Assembly (NCBI RefSeq): GCF_018687715.1
Contig: NC_056758.1
Coordinates: 38,969,467-39,033,466 of the forward strand
Length of the DNA stretch: 64,000 nt
From: Carya illinoinensis
Lineage: Eukaryota; Streptophyta; Magnoliopsida; Fagales; Juglandaceae
Direction of reading: 5' to 3'
This document shows positions 1-12,227 of the stretch, one piece after another. The translations under genes and the position numbers were made by a program. The notes under the pieces are model-generated. The model searched no databases. It saw only the letters and a list, made by a program, of their open reading frames with translations, and was not told the DNA's origin. Every line of letters starts with the position of its first letter. Position 1 is the first letter of the stretch.

Positions 1-38
1 GAGGAGCACACTCCGTTCTCTACGGCGCCGTTTTCCAT
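1..38 (-). CDS. possible 5' end of an unidentified gene (partial)
   Basis: On the minus strand an ATG at 38-36 opens a frame running off the window edge, reading M-E-N-G-A-V-E-N-G-V-C-S-S. The DNA just upstream (about 40-300) is far more GC-rich than what follows, and on the minus strand it has pyrimidine-rich stretches, as plant 5' leaders often do. TATA-like and G-box motifs lie a further 250-290 bases upstream. Thirteen codons are too few to name a family; an N-terminal MENG start occurs in several unrelated plant enzymes. This is an inference from composition and position only. Confidence 0.3.
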   Translation of the reverse strand, partial: MENGAVENGVCS

Positions 39-293
39 GGTAGAATCCACCGCTCAGCAAGCCTCAGCTAAAGTGCATTGACCGAGATCAATTATGAATC
101 GATAGGGATTCAGCGATAGAACGAGGTAAATACGGGAGCCGTGTGGGGGTGCATGGAGATTCTCAAATCAGTGGGAGAAAGTGCGAGAAAGCGAGGAGAA
201 ACGAGATGGCTGTGAAAGGTAGGTGGGTGGGAACTGCAGAGAAAATATGAAAGGGACGGAGGCCTTGGAGCGAAGGGAACCATAGCGGGAGGG

Positions 294-327
294 CCTATAA
301 ATGGTCTCTATAAATAATTACCACGTG
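294..327 (-). promoter_or_regulatory. candidate core promoter: TATA-like motifs plus G-box
   Basis: TATAAAT-type motifs occur at 296-302 and 309-316; on the minus strand they read as TATTTATA-like. A perfect G-box, CACGTG, is at 322-327. In the minus direction the order is G-box, TATA, then a leader of about 250 bases to the ATG at 38. G-boxes are bZIP/bHLH binding sites in plants. The TATA motifs also work in the plus orientation, so direction is inferred from the possible coding start. Confidence 0.3.
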
Positions 328-596
328 GCGAGAGGTTAAGGAATTGAACTTTAGGTGAAGGCTTGGCTTAGATCCTACCAACGGTGTGCTGTGCTGTGCT
401 GTATTTGGGCGGGGTTAATTAGTTGGCCACAACGTCACCGACAATTTATATAAAAATATTTTCTTTTTAATAATAAAGCTATTTAAAAAATATATATATA
501 AAATTTATACATCCTAAAACTTATGTTGCTTTATTTATTAATTATTTAAAATTTATTTGATTTGTTTTGGTATGTTGATTTATTTTTTTTACTTCG

Positions 597-1132
597 GCCT
601 GGTTTGCATTTCTATATATTCTAACCTCAGCTTATTTTAATATTTAAATATTATAAATATAAATATTTGTTATTTTTAATTTTTTATTTAATTATTATAA
701 TTTTTCCTAACTTCTAAACAAAATATAAAAAAAAAATTAATTTTTTTTTAAATTTCAAAACAAAAATTATATTAAAAATTAAAAAAATTCTAAACATAAG
801 TCCACACACTACACTTTTTTTTTACCAAATGTTTGATATATGGATAATTAGTAGAAGAATTTAATTACTTTAAGAAGAGTAAACTTAAACAATTTTTAAA
901 AAATAAAAAAATATATGGTTTGTGGTGTGTGGGTTTATATGTAACAAAACTCTAAAAATTCTATTATAACAATATTTTAATTTTATAATATTTTCATATA
1001 GCTTTTTTTTTTTTCCATTCTTTCCAAAATCTTATCAAAATCTTAAGTCAAATAATTTCATTATTATACACAAACTAATTCATTACTATTCACAAATCAT
1101 CTCATCTAATCTCACTATCAAACTATGTCTTA
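597..1132. mobile_element. AT-rich MITE, old copy
   Basis: It begins with a CTGGTTTGCAT-like end and closes with a run of CATCTCATCTAATCTCACTATC followed by AAACT, matching the right end of the better preserved copies at 17480-17682 and 50858-51050. The interior is A/T homopolymer-rich and non-coding. The termini are eroded and no target duplication is clear. Confidence 0.4.
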
Positions 1133-1256
1133 ATTTATTCGTTTTGTTCGTAAGTGATGATGATGGAATTAAGTAGTAATATACTTTAAGATTGATCGAT
1201 ATCCTTTTATAATTTTTAAGGGGACTTCACATTTATATAGGATATATAAAGTTAGG

Positions 1257-1560
1257 GGATGTTTGAAAATAATTTTGGTCTCCTCATTTAATTTCGTTCT
1301 CAAATATTATTAAAATATAAATATTTTCAAACTAATTATTACAACTTTCCCGAGCTTTTAAACAAAAAAACATTTCAACTTTTTTCAAATCTCAAAATAA
1401 AAATTATATTAAAAATTATATTCTAACAACATTTTAACTTTATAATATTTTTTATTTAATTTTTTCTCTCATTTTCTAAAACCCGTAAAACATTAAGTAA
1501 AACTATTTCACTACTATTCATAAACCATCTTATTATTATTTACAAAATTTTCATTAAAGT
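1257..1560. mobile_element. AT-rich MITE, old copy
   Basis: It has a GATGTTTGAAAAT-like left end, the shared interior motifs ATTACAACTTT and TTCTCTCATTTT, and the right-hand motif TTTCACTACTATTCATAAACC. The same motif series recurs at 51200-51372. It is a non-coding remnant without a clear target duplication. Confidence 0.4.
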
Positions 1561-3503
1561 TTAAATTTCAAATCGAATCATGTAAAGTATTTTATTCTCA
1601 ACTTGTCATTTTTGTGGATATCAAAGAGACAAGGATCAAATATGTAAATACTAAGAATAGTTGCGCTGCATTTGCATGAATTCATACAAATAAAAGTAAA
1701 GATTACTTTGATGCTAAATACGAATAGGCATCAAATCAAAACATGCGATCGGTCATAAATGCTAAACATATATATTATATTCCATCAAATAAAAATGAAA
1801 GTTCATTGCCTAACTCTTATAGCCAGTTTCACGTTTCTCGTGACATTTTTCTCCCTCAAGTGATGCTCTAAAAGATATGGGACTGTTGCAAAAATAGAAC
1901 CATCTTATTTCCATTTGGTGGCCGGGATGCGATTTTGTGATCATATCAATAGATAGATGTAAAGCCAAAGTAGTACATAAATAATCTAATTAAAAAAATG
2001 GAATTAATAATGTTTTATATTCTATTCAATCCTGTTACATCTTGTAAACAACAATGTCTTGCGTATTGGTCGGACGCACGTAATTACTAAAAAAACAAAA
2101 ACAAAAAAAGAGTCATGGACCCACGAGTGTGTATTATACGAGTCACCATAACTTTTATTTTATTTTTTCCATATTAATTACAGAATCTTGATAGTGTAGC
2201 ATGGTTCATAAGCTCTTATCAAAACCTAATTGAAAGCCGACCATCCGATTAAATTCATCAAAATCTAGCCATTATGTGGCATAAATATAAATGGAATGAG
2301 AAATAAAATTAAAATACACCAATCTAGGGAATTACTTTCCTTGTACATCATTGGTTTAACATAAATGAAATTAAAGTCGATAAGAAGCGCGTACAGCCAA
2401 TCAATATGCCTCCTTTTGTTCTTTCAGAAACGTAAGAATCGAGGCGGTGGCCGACCCATGATTAGATTTCCCATTTTCTATCCAATAATTAAGCCTTCAC
2501 TGGAAAAACAAGTCGTGCATGCACTACCATATTCACAAAATTATTATCATCTGTTTTGTTTTGTATGTCGGGGTTTCATAATTGAATGGATAATGCAGTA
2601 ACCGGCTGGAAAACGACAGAGTGAGATGCAGACACTCCAGAATATAATATATGTAGTGTCCATATTCCCATAATTATTGACCAAAATTTTGTCGGTTCAT
2701 TGTGTTATCCGCTTATAATGTATGGCACAGCATCAGCTTAGGCCCAGCTAGAATTGGACCCGCTGGATCATTGCCACGTGTCTGATATCCCTAGTAATGG
2801 GACAGTGACACTCAGTTTAGTTCTCTTGGTACAGCAGGGCGGCTTGGGCGCGTCGAATGATGCGATGGACTATGTACTAGATTTAAGGGATTAGAGTTGA
2901 TTTTTAACATTAGGATAACCAAAAAAAAAAAACTAAATTATTATAGATTGTAGCATCCCAAATTGTACATCGTTTGGCCATTTCATCAGTGTAAAATAAT
3001 CGCACGTCAATCCAGGTTGTATAAATCCTCGAAGAGCATGCAAATGCCACCAACACATCCCAGAGTCTACCAGACTTGGAGGAGTAGAAGAAAGGTTATA
3101 TCTAGATGTTAGGAGTATTTCAGGTGTGTAAATAGTAATAAAATAATTTTTTAATAATAATAAAATAATAATGAATAATTTATGAATCGAAGTGAAGTAG
3201 TCTGAGAATAGTTATATTACTCTGGATAAATATGCCACAGAGAGTGGCAATGTGCTAGTGACACTAAACATAAAGAACCAACAGATAAAGATCCGATATA
3301 TAATACAGGGATGGTTACAGTACTCCCGACAAAGTGTGTCATTATAATCCCAATTACATAACAACAAATACATCTACACTCCCATCGACGCAACAACAAG
3401 AAAGGCACCACTAGTCGAAGTAAAGTCATAGCAGCAACTACAAGACTGTCAGTATGTTTCCTACCACACATAGAAAGCCCCCAAACTGGGTATGTTAGCA
3501 TGC

Positions 3504-3512
3504 AGAGAGAGG

Positions 3513-3558
<46 letters not shown>
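3504..3558. repeat. (GA)n microsatellite
   Basis: A nearly pure GA repeat of about 55 bp lies 60 bases beyond the stop codon of the WRAP73-like gene, so it probably falls in its 3' UTR (as CT in the transcript). Low-complexity Arg/Glu open frames across it are artefacts of the repeat. Confidence 0.9.
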
Positions 3559-3560
<2 letters not shown>

Positions 3561-3619
3561 AGAATAGCTCAACTGATGGAAGGTGCCCGAGTCATCTATA
3601 CCAGAGGAAGAAACAAACC

Positions 3620-6600
3620 TCACTCGTCGGAACCATATTCATCACTAGATTCTGGCAGTGCAGGCACAGCAGCACAGCAGAATGACTCCTTATCCTTGAG
3701 GAGAAGACAGCTACCATCTGAATTCCATTTCAGGTCGACTATGGTATACTGCTGTAGCGGGACATTGACACAGTAAGCCCCAGAAGGGTTCCACATGTAC
3801 AAGTGAGGGCTTCCAGTGCAAAGAACGAGTCGTGTGCATGTCGGATCCCAAGCTGCTGCTCTTATAGGGTCTTTCTGCACTAAGATAGCAGCAAGTTCGA
3901 GGTGGCGAATGTCCCATATCCAGAGAGCAGTTGGCATGCTATCATTGCGAGTACAGATATACTGGCTATCGCTGCTCCACGACATAAGACCTGCAACAAA
4001 AAACTTGGGCTTAAGCCAAATTGTTCATACTGTCTATTGAACCTTCATACAGGGCCAACAGATTTACATCACTGTTAAACCATATCCAGACTTGATATTT
4101 TAGGCAGGAAGTTTCACTAGACAGTTCTGCCTACAAGTTGCTTATATCTTAATACATCTTAAAAATAAACAAAGAACCGATTAATCCTTGATGAAAAAAT
4201 AAATGACCCACTTATTGGCAGAGAAAACTGGTTATCAACATCCCTTCCGGATAGCAGAAAGTACTACCCACTGCTGGCAGGAAATTCCAATGCTACTCCC
4301 ATTGCTTTTCAGTTGACTGCTTGTAACGCTACATGTTTCAACCAGTCAGCCAATTGTTATCTTGTTGGACAACCAGTCAGCCACTGTCTATTTTGGTTAT
4401 CTGGGTTTGAACCCTAGGCTATGGAGACCGTTTGCTCAAGTTCTGTACTGCAATAATGTGCTTTTCAAACAAAAACCTCAAAATTGCATCCCAGAATCTG
4501 GAACCCCAAAACTCTGAAAGTCCATCACTAACAACCATAGTGCCAAAGAATCTTCCAATGTCAACTTTCACTAAAATTGCATATGGGAATATTCATCTTA
4601 ATTCACAGACACATTTTTTAAATATATTTATGAGATTACTGTTTGAACACAGTCAACCTGATTTACAACACTCTCCTAACACTGTATCCTCAGATTTGAT
4701 ACTACTGCATCAAATGAATATCATAAAAAACTGCATTTATTTCAACTATATAATAAACAAGGAAGAAGGCGCTTACCAATTCCTTGTTTAGGATTGGGTT
4801 TGTCTGCAGGAGGCTTCTGGAAAGGCAAACTGATGGGCAACTCCATAACCTCGTACCTAACTCTGAAGTGTCCTTCTGAAGCATTGTCTTTAAGATAAAG
4901 AAACATGGGGAAAAGGCCTCATCAAATGATTGAAAAATTCAATTGTTTATACCAAGTAGCAACTCATGAATCTATTATGTAGAAACCTAAAGAGGTATAG
5001 TATTCGAAAAGTGGCAGAACAATTTAAAACAGAGCAATAAGAGATTTTATGAGAAAAACCACAGGTAGGAAACATTACTTACATATGTAAATAACATATT
5101 TTATTTCCCTTTCAGAACTCTCACACTTAAGGCATTAAAATAAAGTTTAAGCAAATTAGTGTCCCTCACAAGAAAAAACCTCTCGAACGCCACAAAACTA
5201 AAGATATCATTTCGTTTCAAGCAATGCCCGAATAGGGAGCAGCCCCCCCCCCCCCCAAAAAAAAAAAAACCCAAAAAACAACACTAAAGATCTTTAAACA
5301 CAATAAGTTTATAGGTGTGGGCGTCTTTCCTAGTTTTATTGTTTGCTTAATGAAATGGACACCAGCTCTTATCTTCTTGGCGGCAGCTGTATCATTTCTT
5401 TACCGGTAGAAGTTAGAAGGTGCATGTATTGATTCTCTTCTATACCATATAGCAATGCTGAAGGCCAATGATACCAAGGATATATTATTTGGTGCTAGTG
5501 ATAGTTTTATGGTGTGGGGTGGCTTAAAAAGTGCTGAAAGACTCCAAATGCATTAGCTTTATTTCAGTTATTTGGATGAATATGGAACATATAGCTTTAG
5601 GCCATCCATGTTTGCCACGTGTTCCAGATTTGATTACTCCAATTAAACTTGCTTCCTTATGAACAGAACATTGCCTTCTCAATTTAAAACCATTCACTCC
5701 AAGTTTCGTGTTCCCCACTGACATTAAGCAATCTTAGCAATGCGTTCTCCATGATGCATAGCTGGCCAGCTACAACCAAGCTGGAACTTTTTTTTTTTTA
5801 TTATTTTAAATTCAAGCATCCAAAGAGGAGCATTAAAAGGAAGCCTAGACAATTGAATATCAGATTTTTGGGATTAATACAAGTGTCTTTTAGTTGTTGA
5901 TTTGAGCCTATAAAACATGTTGTTAATGCTGTTTCAGTGTACAAATTTTTTATTAATAAGTTGTGCAACTCTTTTATTCAGAACAGAATGCGAATTAAGG
6001 AGGTGATGAAATAAGAGGCCACAGGCATTGAAATGAATAGCAGTGTAACTTTTCAGAAAACGAATTTGAAGCTTACCATGATTATTGTGTATAAAATCGT
6101 CACTCAAACACAAGTCAGACATATCAAGTAGCAATGGTTCATCTACCTCCTGCAATTTTATGAGAGAAGGTGAGATAGGTACAAAATATCGACCATCACT
6201 GGTTTTGGCAGCATAGGAGGGAATGAAAAAAAAAATACCTTGAATACAGCAGCACAACAAGGACCACGAACGGTCGACAAGTGCATAAATTCAGCAAAAG
6301 TTTTCCAAGTTAGGTGATTTAAAACCCGCAACATCTGGTCGTAACTACCCACTGCTAGAAATTGGCCACAAGGAGACCATGAAACACTTTTTACACCCAG
6401 TCCACTTTCGTATGCTTGATACTTAAATAGGCATCTCCCATCTGGAGAGTAAATTAGAACCTGTATCAAACAAGCCAACCATAAGCTATTGACATTTCAG
6501 CAAGAAGAGTTGCAAATGAAAACAATAAGACAGGCAAAATAAACAAACATCTTAAAACATTAATTAGCCATAAAATAGGAGATAATTAAGTATTGGTAGC

Positions 6601-8699
6601 ATAGATGCACTCCCAGGCACCTATGGAACAAGTTTTATTTGCTAAATAGTTGCAAAAAGATGTTCAGAGTTTAGCAATTTAGTAGCCTGGCATTTGTATT
6701 TAAAATGAATAACTACGTCCAACCAATATCAATCAGTACATTCAAACTTTAGTTACAGAACCCATAGACTATAAAGTGCGAAAAAAGTGGTTGCTATACA
6801 TTTAAAAAAAAAAAAAAAGCAATTAAAAATACAGCAGATTACCTTATATCAATCAGTATCAATCATTACCTTGTATTCAAGAGGCGAATCCCAGATAACT
6901 ACAGCACTATCATCTGGTGACCATTCAATATCAGCCAAGTCCAATGTGTCAACAGCAAAAACACCCATTATCTCCCATGAATTACAAGACAGCAGATTCA
7001 CATAGTCCTTGCAATCACGCCGTGTGCAAATTGCGGCAAATTTACCATCTTGGGTGAAAGAAACACCCTTGGAAGCATGCTTTGGCCATTGCACATGCAC
7101 ACATGCTGTGTTCACTAGTGACCAAACTGTTAACCGCAATTGAAAATCTGAAGTTGTAAGTATGTGCCGGCTATCTGGGCTCCACCTAGCATAAGCAATA
7201 CCAGCAGGGCCGTCATCTATCTTGCATGTCCATTCAGGTTGGGTCAATGACCATGCCTGTATCATTGGTCTTTTATAGAGACCACAAAGAATGTATTCAG
7301 AATCAAGAGCCCATTCAATATAGCTTATCTTGTCCAAGCATGAAAACAACTGCACAACCTGCATTTGAAATTATAAGATAGATTCATCTACTAGATACAA
7401 TTCAAATTTCATTTAGATGCTCAATCAACAAGTCGGGAATTCTCGATTGCAATGAACACGTTCATAGAAAGCAAAGATTCAGAAGACAGTTCTGAGCATT
7501 TACTATTAATATTCATAATCACTCTCGGGGGGCTTATTTTACTACCACTACAGATTTGTTACACAATGAATTGACTTGTCACTCAAAGTGATGAAAGACA
7601 TTTTTTTCCCTTAATCATTACCATTCTCTGCAATGCCCATGACAAACCATGTGTGCTCCGAAATACGCATGTAATGATTTGACAATCCAATTAGATAGTT
7701 CCAAAAGAGAACCTTTTGTCATGTGCAAATAAGAGACACAAACTAGACTGAATTCCTTCATGTGTAAAAATGAGATACGGAATCAAAGTAGTCTGCTCTT
7801 GTTAAGTCTGATGACCTTGAAACTTCCAAACCTTGACCAAGATCACTAAAATCAATCAATTTTAATTCACGATTTGGTAGTTCTTAAAACCATTGCTACC
7901 GCGATCCTCAGAAATTAAAAGGGCTCTCTAAGTCAGGGCATCAACAGAAGTATGTTTTAAAGATTAGTTACTTTTGTCTTGTGTAGCTCGCCACGTGCAA
8001 ATTTCAATTGTTCAGAAAACTCCCGTTGCGCCTTTTGTTCACTTATGCAGAGTTATAAGACTGTCCAATCGTACTATAGAATTTGAAGTTTTGGAAATAC
8101 AGAGCTAAGAAGTTCACATCCGGTGTCCAACTCCTAAACCAAGACATCGCTTCTAATGATGTAAGATTGCATACTCAGACCCAAATCAGGTTTTAACTCG
8201 CTGCATAATGTCAATGCAATTAGTAAAGGGTCATGCAAGTTCAGACTTCATGCGATTAAAAACTTCATCAGTTCACACGCACAAACTCCATCCTCTTACT
8301 CTCTCTTTCTCTTTTTATAGAAGGTAAAAATAGTATCTGGCTAAGCCAAGCAGAACTCTGAGCTTAAATTAAGGTGTCAAATACCATATTATCCGAGATC
8401 CGCAGATCAAAAAATGAATTCATCATCTAAATTTTCACCTACATTGTCCCAGAAACCAAACCGAAAATCGATTTTCATTCATCTTAAAGGGATCGATTAT
8501 ATCTCAAGTCAGCAGCCAAATAGCCACTATACAAAACACCAATTACATTTAAATTCAGTGAAAAGTATGTATATATACACACCTTAAAGGAGAGAGTGTC
8601 CCGGATGACGAGGCGATAATCGACGGCGACGGCTATGAAGCGTGCGTTGGGCGAGAAGCAACAGGGCCCCGTCTGCTTGTAAGCTTCGGTGAACTCCAT
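3620..8699 (-). CDS. WDR8: WD-repeat protein WRAP73/WDR8 orthologue, 6 exons, 460 aa
   Basis: Coding exons on the minus strand: 8699-8583, 7358-6870, 6460-6239, 6149-6077, 4887-4777 and 3990-3620 (TGA at 3622-3620). All introns are GT-AG and the phases join exactly, giving 460 aa. The family motifs are in order: MEFTEAYKQTGPCCFSP at the start, LDKISYIEW, KRPMIQAWSLTQPEW, WSPDSRHILTTSDF, RRDCKDYVNLL, SPLEYK, WSPCGQFLAVGSYDQ, NPKQGIG, and NDSMPTALWIWDIRHLELAAIL. They follow animal WRAP73 throughout, including its length. The WD blades form a beta-propeller. WDR8 partners MSD1/SSX2IP in microtubule anchoring; in Arabidopsis this complex is known at cortical nucleation sites together with katanin, while in animals and fungi it acts at centrosomes or spindle poles. 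Introns 1 (1,224 bp), 4 (1,189 bp) and 5 (786 bp) hold nothing recognised except a C/A homopolymer tract near 5241-5270. The start is chosen because it matches the family N-terminus. Identification is secure; the plant role is from the family. Confidence 0.95.
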
Positions 8700-8982
8700 C
8701 TTCTATTAAGTCAGAGGATTGTCAAGTTCATAGATCCAATGCCGGGCGCAAGTACTCAATGTGTTTGATGAAACCTCTAGTCCACGGTTCAGGTAAACAC
8801 TGCAACTGGAGTACAGAGCGTTTCAGAGGCGAGTGGTAGATCTGTGCGAGGACCGTATCTCTAGGATTCGAATTTCATCTTTTTCCTCCTTGGGAATGTG
8901 ATTTCAAATTTGAGAGAGATTCTGAGATAACAGATTTTTCTTTTTACTTTTACTTTTTTGCTTTCTGAGGGGATTTATTAGA
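8700..8982 (-). promoter_or_regulatory. 5' UTR/promoter region of the WDR8-like gene
   Basis: This is the region immediately upstream of the WDR8 ATG on the minus strand. It is more mixed in composition than the AT-rich DNA beyond 9000, which fits a leader and core promoter. No clear TATA box was picked out, and the transcription start cannot be fixed from sequence. Confidence 0.4.
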
Positions 8983-9092
8983 AGGAGCCACTAGTCATGT
9001 TACACACGGCATATTTATAAGTTTTTATAAGAAATAAAGATACTTTTTATAAGATATATAAATATTTTTTATAAGTTGTGTGGTGGCTATTC
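8983..9092. mobile_element. small inverted-repeat MITE
   Basis: The left end GGAGCCACTAGTCATG and the right end TTGTGTGGTGGCTATTC are imperfect inverted repeats flanking about 110 bp of AT-rich DNA with ATAAG/TTTTTATAAG motifs. It lies just upstream of the WDR8 promoter. No clear target duplication was found. Confidence 0.45.
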
Positions 9093-10171
9093 TTAATATT
9101 TTTTTATTAATTAAATTATTTAATACAAATTATAAATATGATTTTCTTTTTATTTTATACATCCCTATGATCCCATGGGAATTAGCTGAATTCGAAGATT
9201 TCCATTAATGGTTGGTTGGATTGTTGAGGAAATCTGGTATTTTGTTTCTTCAGCGTCTAATTTCTCACGTTATTATTTTTTATTCATAAACTGTAAGATT
9301 GTTATAACCATACGACACATTGGTCGTATTTATATTTGAGTTATTCTTATGCGCTATCCAATTTAACAGTTCTTCTCGTTATACATGTTAGATTATTAGA
9401 TTCACCATCTTTTAGATCTGATATTTTAAGTATGATCTTTATAGCTAAAAAAAGACAAGTGCGTTGTTTTCACGCGTCATCACATATTCTGAAATCTATT
9501 GAAGTTGGTCCAAACTATAATTCATATTTTTTCGTATTTATCTTACCGTTTTTCTTTTTTATTTCATTATTGTTAATTAAAATTTAAAATATATATATAT
9601 AAAAAATAGTTCATCTCTCAAACTTTTATTTGTAGAGATTGAGTCATCTCTTTCTATGAATGTGAGGTCAAGTCTCTATTTAAGTAGAGAGTGATGTCTC
9701 TTGGACGTCTGTCTGTAGAGAGTATCAGAAGTAATGAAAATCAGAACAATCACAAAAATAAATAGTATATTGGTCGAATTCCAAATGCATTATTTTAATT
9801 TATGATGTCATGTTTGATATGAGATATCTCATAATGTTAGTTTCTTGATGGATGAATGGTGACAGTTTTTTTCAAAAAAATACAAAAAATAAAAATAATT
9901 GTTAACTTTCCCAAATCATTATTTCGTTTTTGTCTCCAATTGTATAAGCTTGTTAGATACAAATGTTTGAACATTCGACTTAAATACAAAATATAGAACA
10001 TTTTTTCTATTTTTCAGAAATATAAAGTACACATACCCTTGATTTTTTCCATTTTTAATGAAAATTATGCAATTTTCGTCTCATTTTGCTAGTGTTGTAT
10101 TTTTTTTATCACTTTTGAATTATCTCTTATTTCAAATAAATAAAAATTTAAAAAATTGATATGTAAAATTA

Positions 10172-10315
10172 AAGTATTGCTACATACAATCACTTTTGTG
10201 TATTACCTGTGCACTCCACTAATATGATTGACTGGATTAATTTTTTTAATATATAACTAATAATATTATTAAAGTATATAAGAGAGCACGTAAAAATAAC
10301 TGTAAATAGAATTTT
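10172..10315. mobile_element. candidate inverted-repeat MITE
   Basis: The left part (ATTGCTACATACAATCAC, then TGTGCACTCC) is an imperfect inverted repeat of the right part (GAGAGCACGT, TAACTGTAAATAGAAT). About 145 bp, non-coding, AT-rich core. The ends are approximate. Confidence 0.4.
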
Positions 10316-10393
10316 TGATAAAGTTGAGAGGTATCAAAGCCTCTTCGAAACAACCTGTCTGAACATAGGAGAATTACAGCCCGTCAGTAACAA

Positions 10394-10886
10394 TTAGACA
10401 CGTAGAAACGTAGAAAGTGGGAAAATGCACACTACATAGACACACCCGATTAAAACCCATAACAAATGAAAAGAGAAAGGGAAAAGCTTCAAAAATTCGT
10501 ACGAACTCGTGCCCCTACCCCACTTCATAGCTCTGTGAATGATAGCAGAGAAACGTTCGATCGTCACCGCCTCGTGTACAAGTTCTGTCCACACCATCAT
10601 TTTACACCTTGGCTCTCTATTCCTTAGTAGAGATCATGTCCTCTTAAATTAATCCCATTTCTATATCCTTAAAATCCTTCCCTACCCATGCCTCAACCTT
10701 TGAAACCCTAACAAATTTCAAGCCAACCTTTTTGTTTCCATAAAGAGTGTGTCTTTGATTCTCATAACTTGAGGTTTGAAATCTTATAAAGTTCTCGATT
10801 TTCATTGCCAAAATTATATAAGTCATAATCTCAAAGCTAATATTTCTTAAGAAAGCAAGAAGGGTAAAGAGGTTCAAGCTTCTCAA
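10394..10886 (-). pseudogene. possible decayed coding fragment of unknown origin
   Basis: Two adjacent minus-strand frames (10886-10644 and 10600-10394) have a less AT-rich, protein-like composition than their surroundings. They read, for example, KVGLKFVRVSKVEAWVGKDF and MVWTELVHEAVTIERF. They are separated by stops. I do not recognise a domain; a fragment of a LINE first ORF or another retroelement protein is one possibility, chance another. No function is proposed. Confidence 0.25.
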
Positions 10887-11647
10887 GCTTTACATTTATG
10901 GGCTTCTTGATGAGTATAGTTAGCCTTCTCCTTCAACCAACCCCATCATTCATTACCGTATAAACCATTTCAAGAACAAAAGTTCTTGAGATATTTCTTC
11001 AATGTTCTTTCTATATATAAGATGTTGTGTGTGTTTTTTTATCCATTTCAATCCACGACATTTTTTAACATTTAGGAAAAAAAACAAAAATGCACCGGTT
11101 CAAATGCCATTGTCTACCTAGCAATTATCACTTTAAAACTAGGTGCATATAGGTATAGTCATACAATATTTGGGGAGAGTTTGAGAAGGCAAGGAATTTG
11201 GCCTAATATCTTGCAGGGGATGAGAATGGGGTCGAGATCTCAGTTTGGGTTGGGATGGAAGGGAAGACAAAGATTGATGGAGGGCATGGGAAAGCTGTGA
11301 TGAATTGTTGATCAGGTGTAGGCAAATGCACAATATGTAAAATAGAACAGAACTATTAGGTACAGTCATCATATACAAGCGGCGTGTAAGCGAATGTACG
11401 GAATGAATAAATAATAATAATAAAAATGACAAAAACTTACCTCTCTCTTTCTTTTTCTTCTTTCTCATCTCTCTATTTTTTTTTATTTTTTGCTAATCTC
11501 CTTCTCGCCTCTGGGTTCTTCTTTCTCATCATCTTCTTCCCCCATCTTATTTCTTTCAAACTTGTCTCTGTTGTCCTTCACTGGTTCACCTTATACCGTA
11601 TCCATTTTGCCAAAACCACCTAACACCGACAAACTCTCTTTGATATA

Positions 11648-11650
<3 letters not shown>

Positions 11651-11737
<87 letters not shown>
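11651..11737. repeat. (CT)n microsatellite, about 43 units
   Basis: An essentially uninterrupted CT dinucleotide tract of 87 bp, the longest simple repeat in the window. Long dinucleotide tracts of this kind are usually length-polymorphic. It lies in intergenic DNA about 490 bp left of the hAT transposon. Confidence 0.95.
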
Positions 11738-11740
<3 letters not shown>

Positions 11741-12219
11741 TTTTGGTATTCTTATATTTTTTTCAGTCCCGTTTATCTCTCTGCTACCGGTTAGATTTTC
11801 TTTTCGATGGGAAAATGTCAGGTTGGTTTTAAAATGTCCCATCATCCCATAGTATTCAATCAAATGTTTTTTTCATTTTATTATTTTTTTTTCCTGTCTT
11901 AAAACCCGAATCTCTATGGATAAATGCAAGCGGTTGGCCTTTGAAATGGATCTAAAGGCAAATACATTCAACTATAGATGCACCTTCTTTTTTATTATTC
12001 TAAAAAGAACATTCTTAGTTTATCTTTACCACAGCTTGTCATCGTCTTCAACGAGGGAGGGAGCACTGAACGACACTAATCTCTCCACCTCATCTCCACT
12101 TGAAGATTTGAAAACCACAAAATGAATTGAAGACTATGGTCAAACTTAGGGAATAAATAACCACACTTATTCAAGACATTTCATGAAACTTTGCACTGAT
12201 ATGAAGCCAAAGACCCACA

Positions 12220-12227
12220 CAACAATC
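12220..12227. repeat. 8-bp target-site duplication, left copy (CAACAATC)
   Basis: CAACAATC directly precedes the first base of the hAT element at 12228 and recurs exactly at 15901-15908, directly after its last base. Eight-base duplications are the signature of hAT transposition. Confidence 0.9.

Larger units (their letters stand above)
328..3210. other. intergenic AT-rich DNA with MITE remnants
   Basis: This is very AT-rich sequence without a convincing gene. Two stretches (about 597-1132 and 1257-1560) resemble the AT-rich GTTTGGAT-type MITE seen again at 17.5 kb and 50.9 kb. The 78-codon frame at 2365-2601 has no recognisable domain. A second CACGTG lies near 2775. Nothing else is recognised. 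Confidence 0.6.
9093..12219. other. intergenic DNA, no gene recognised
   Basis: AT-rich non-coding DNA. It contains a probable MITE at 10172-10315, two minus-strand open frames at 10394-10886 of unknown nature, and the CT microsatellite at 11651-11737. Frames reading through the microsatellite are artefacts. No tRNA or other RNA gene was recognised. Confidence 0.55.

Noticed and set aside
2365..2601. 78-codon plus-strand frame
   Set aside because: No recognisable domain, in AT-rich intergenic DNA, and no splice or promoter context.
3492..3776. Frames rich in Arg/Glu repeats
   Set aside because: They translate the (GA)n microsatellite and the antisense of the last WDR8 exon.
11490..11863. 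Leu/Ser and Arg/Glu repeat frames on both strands
   Set aside because: Direct translation of the 87-bp CT microsatellite.
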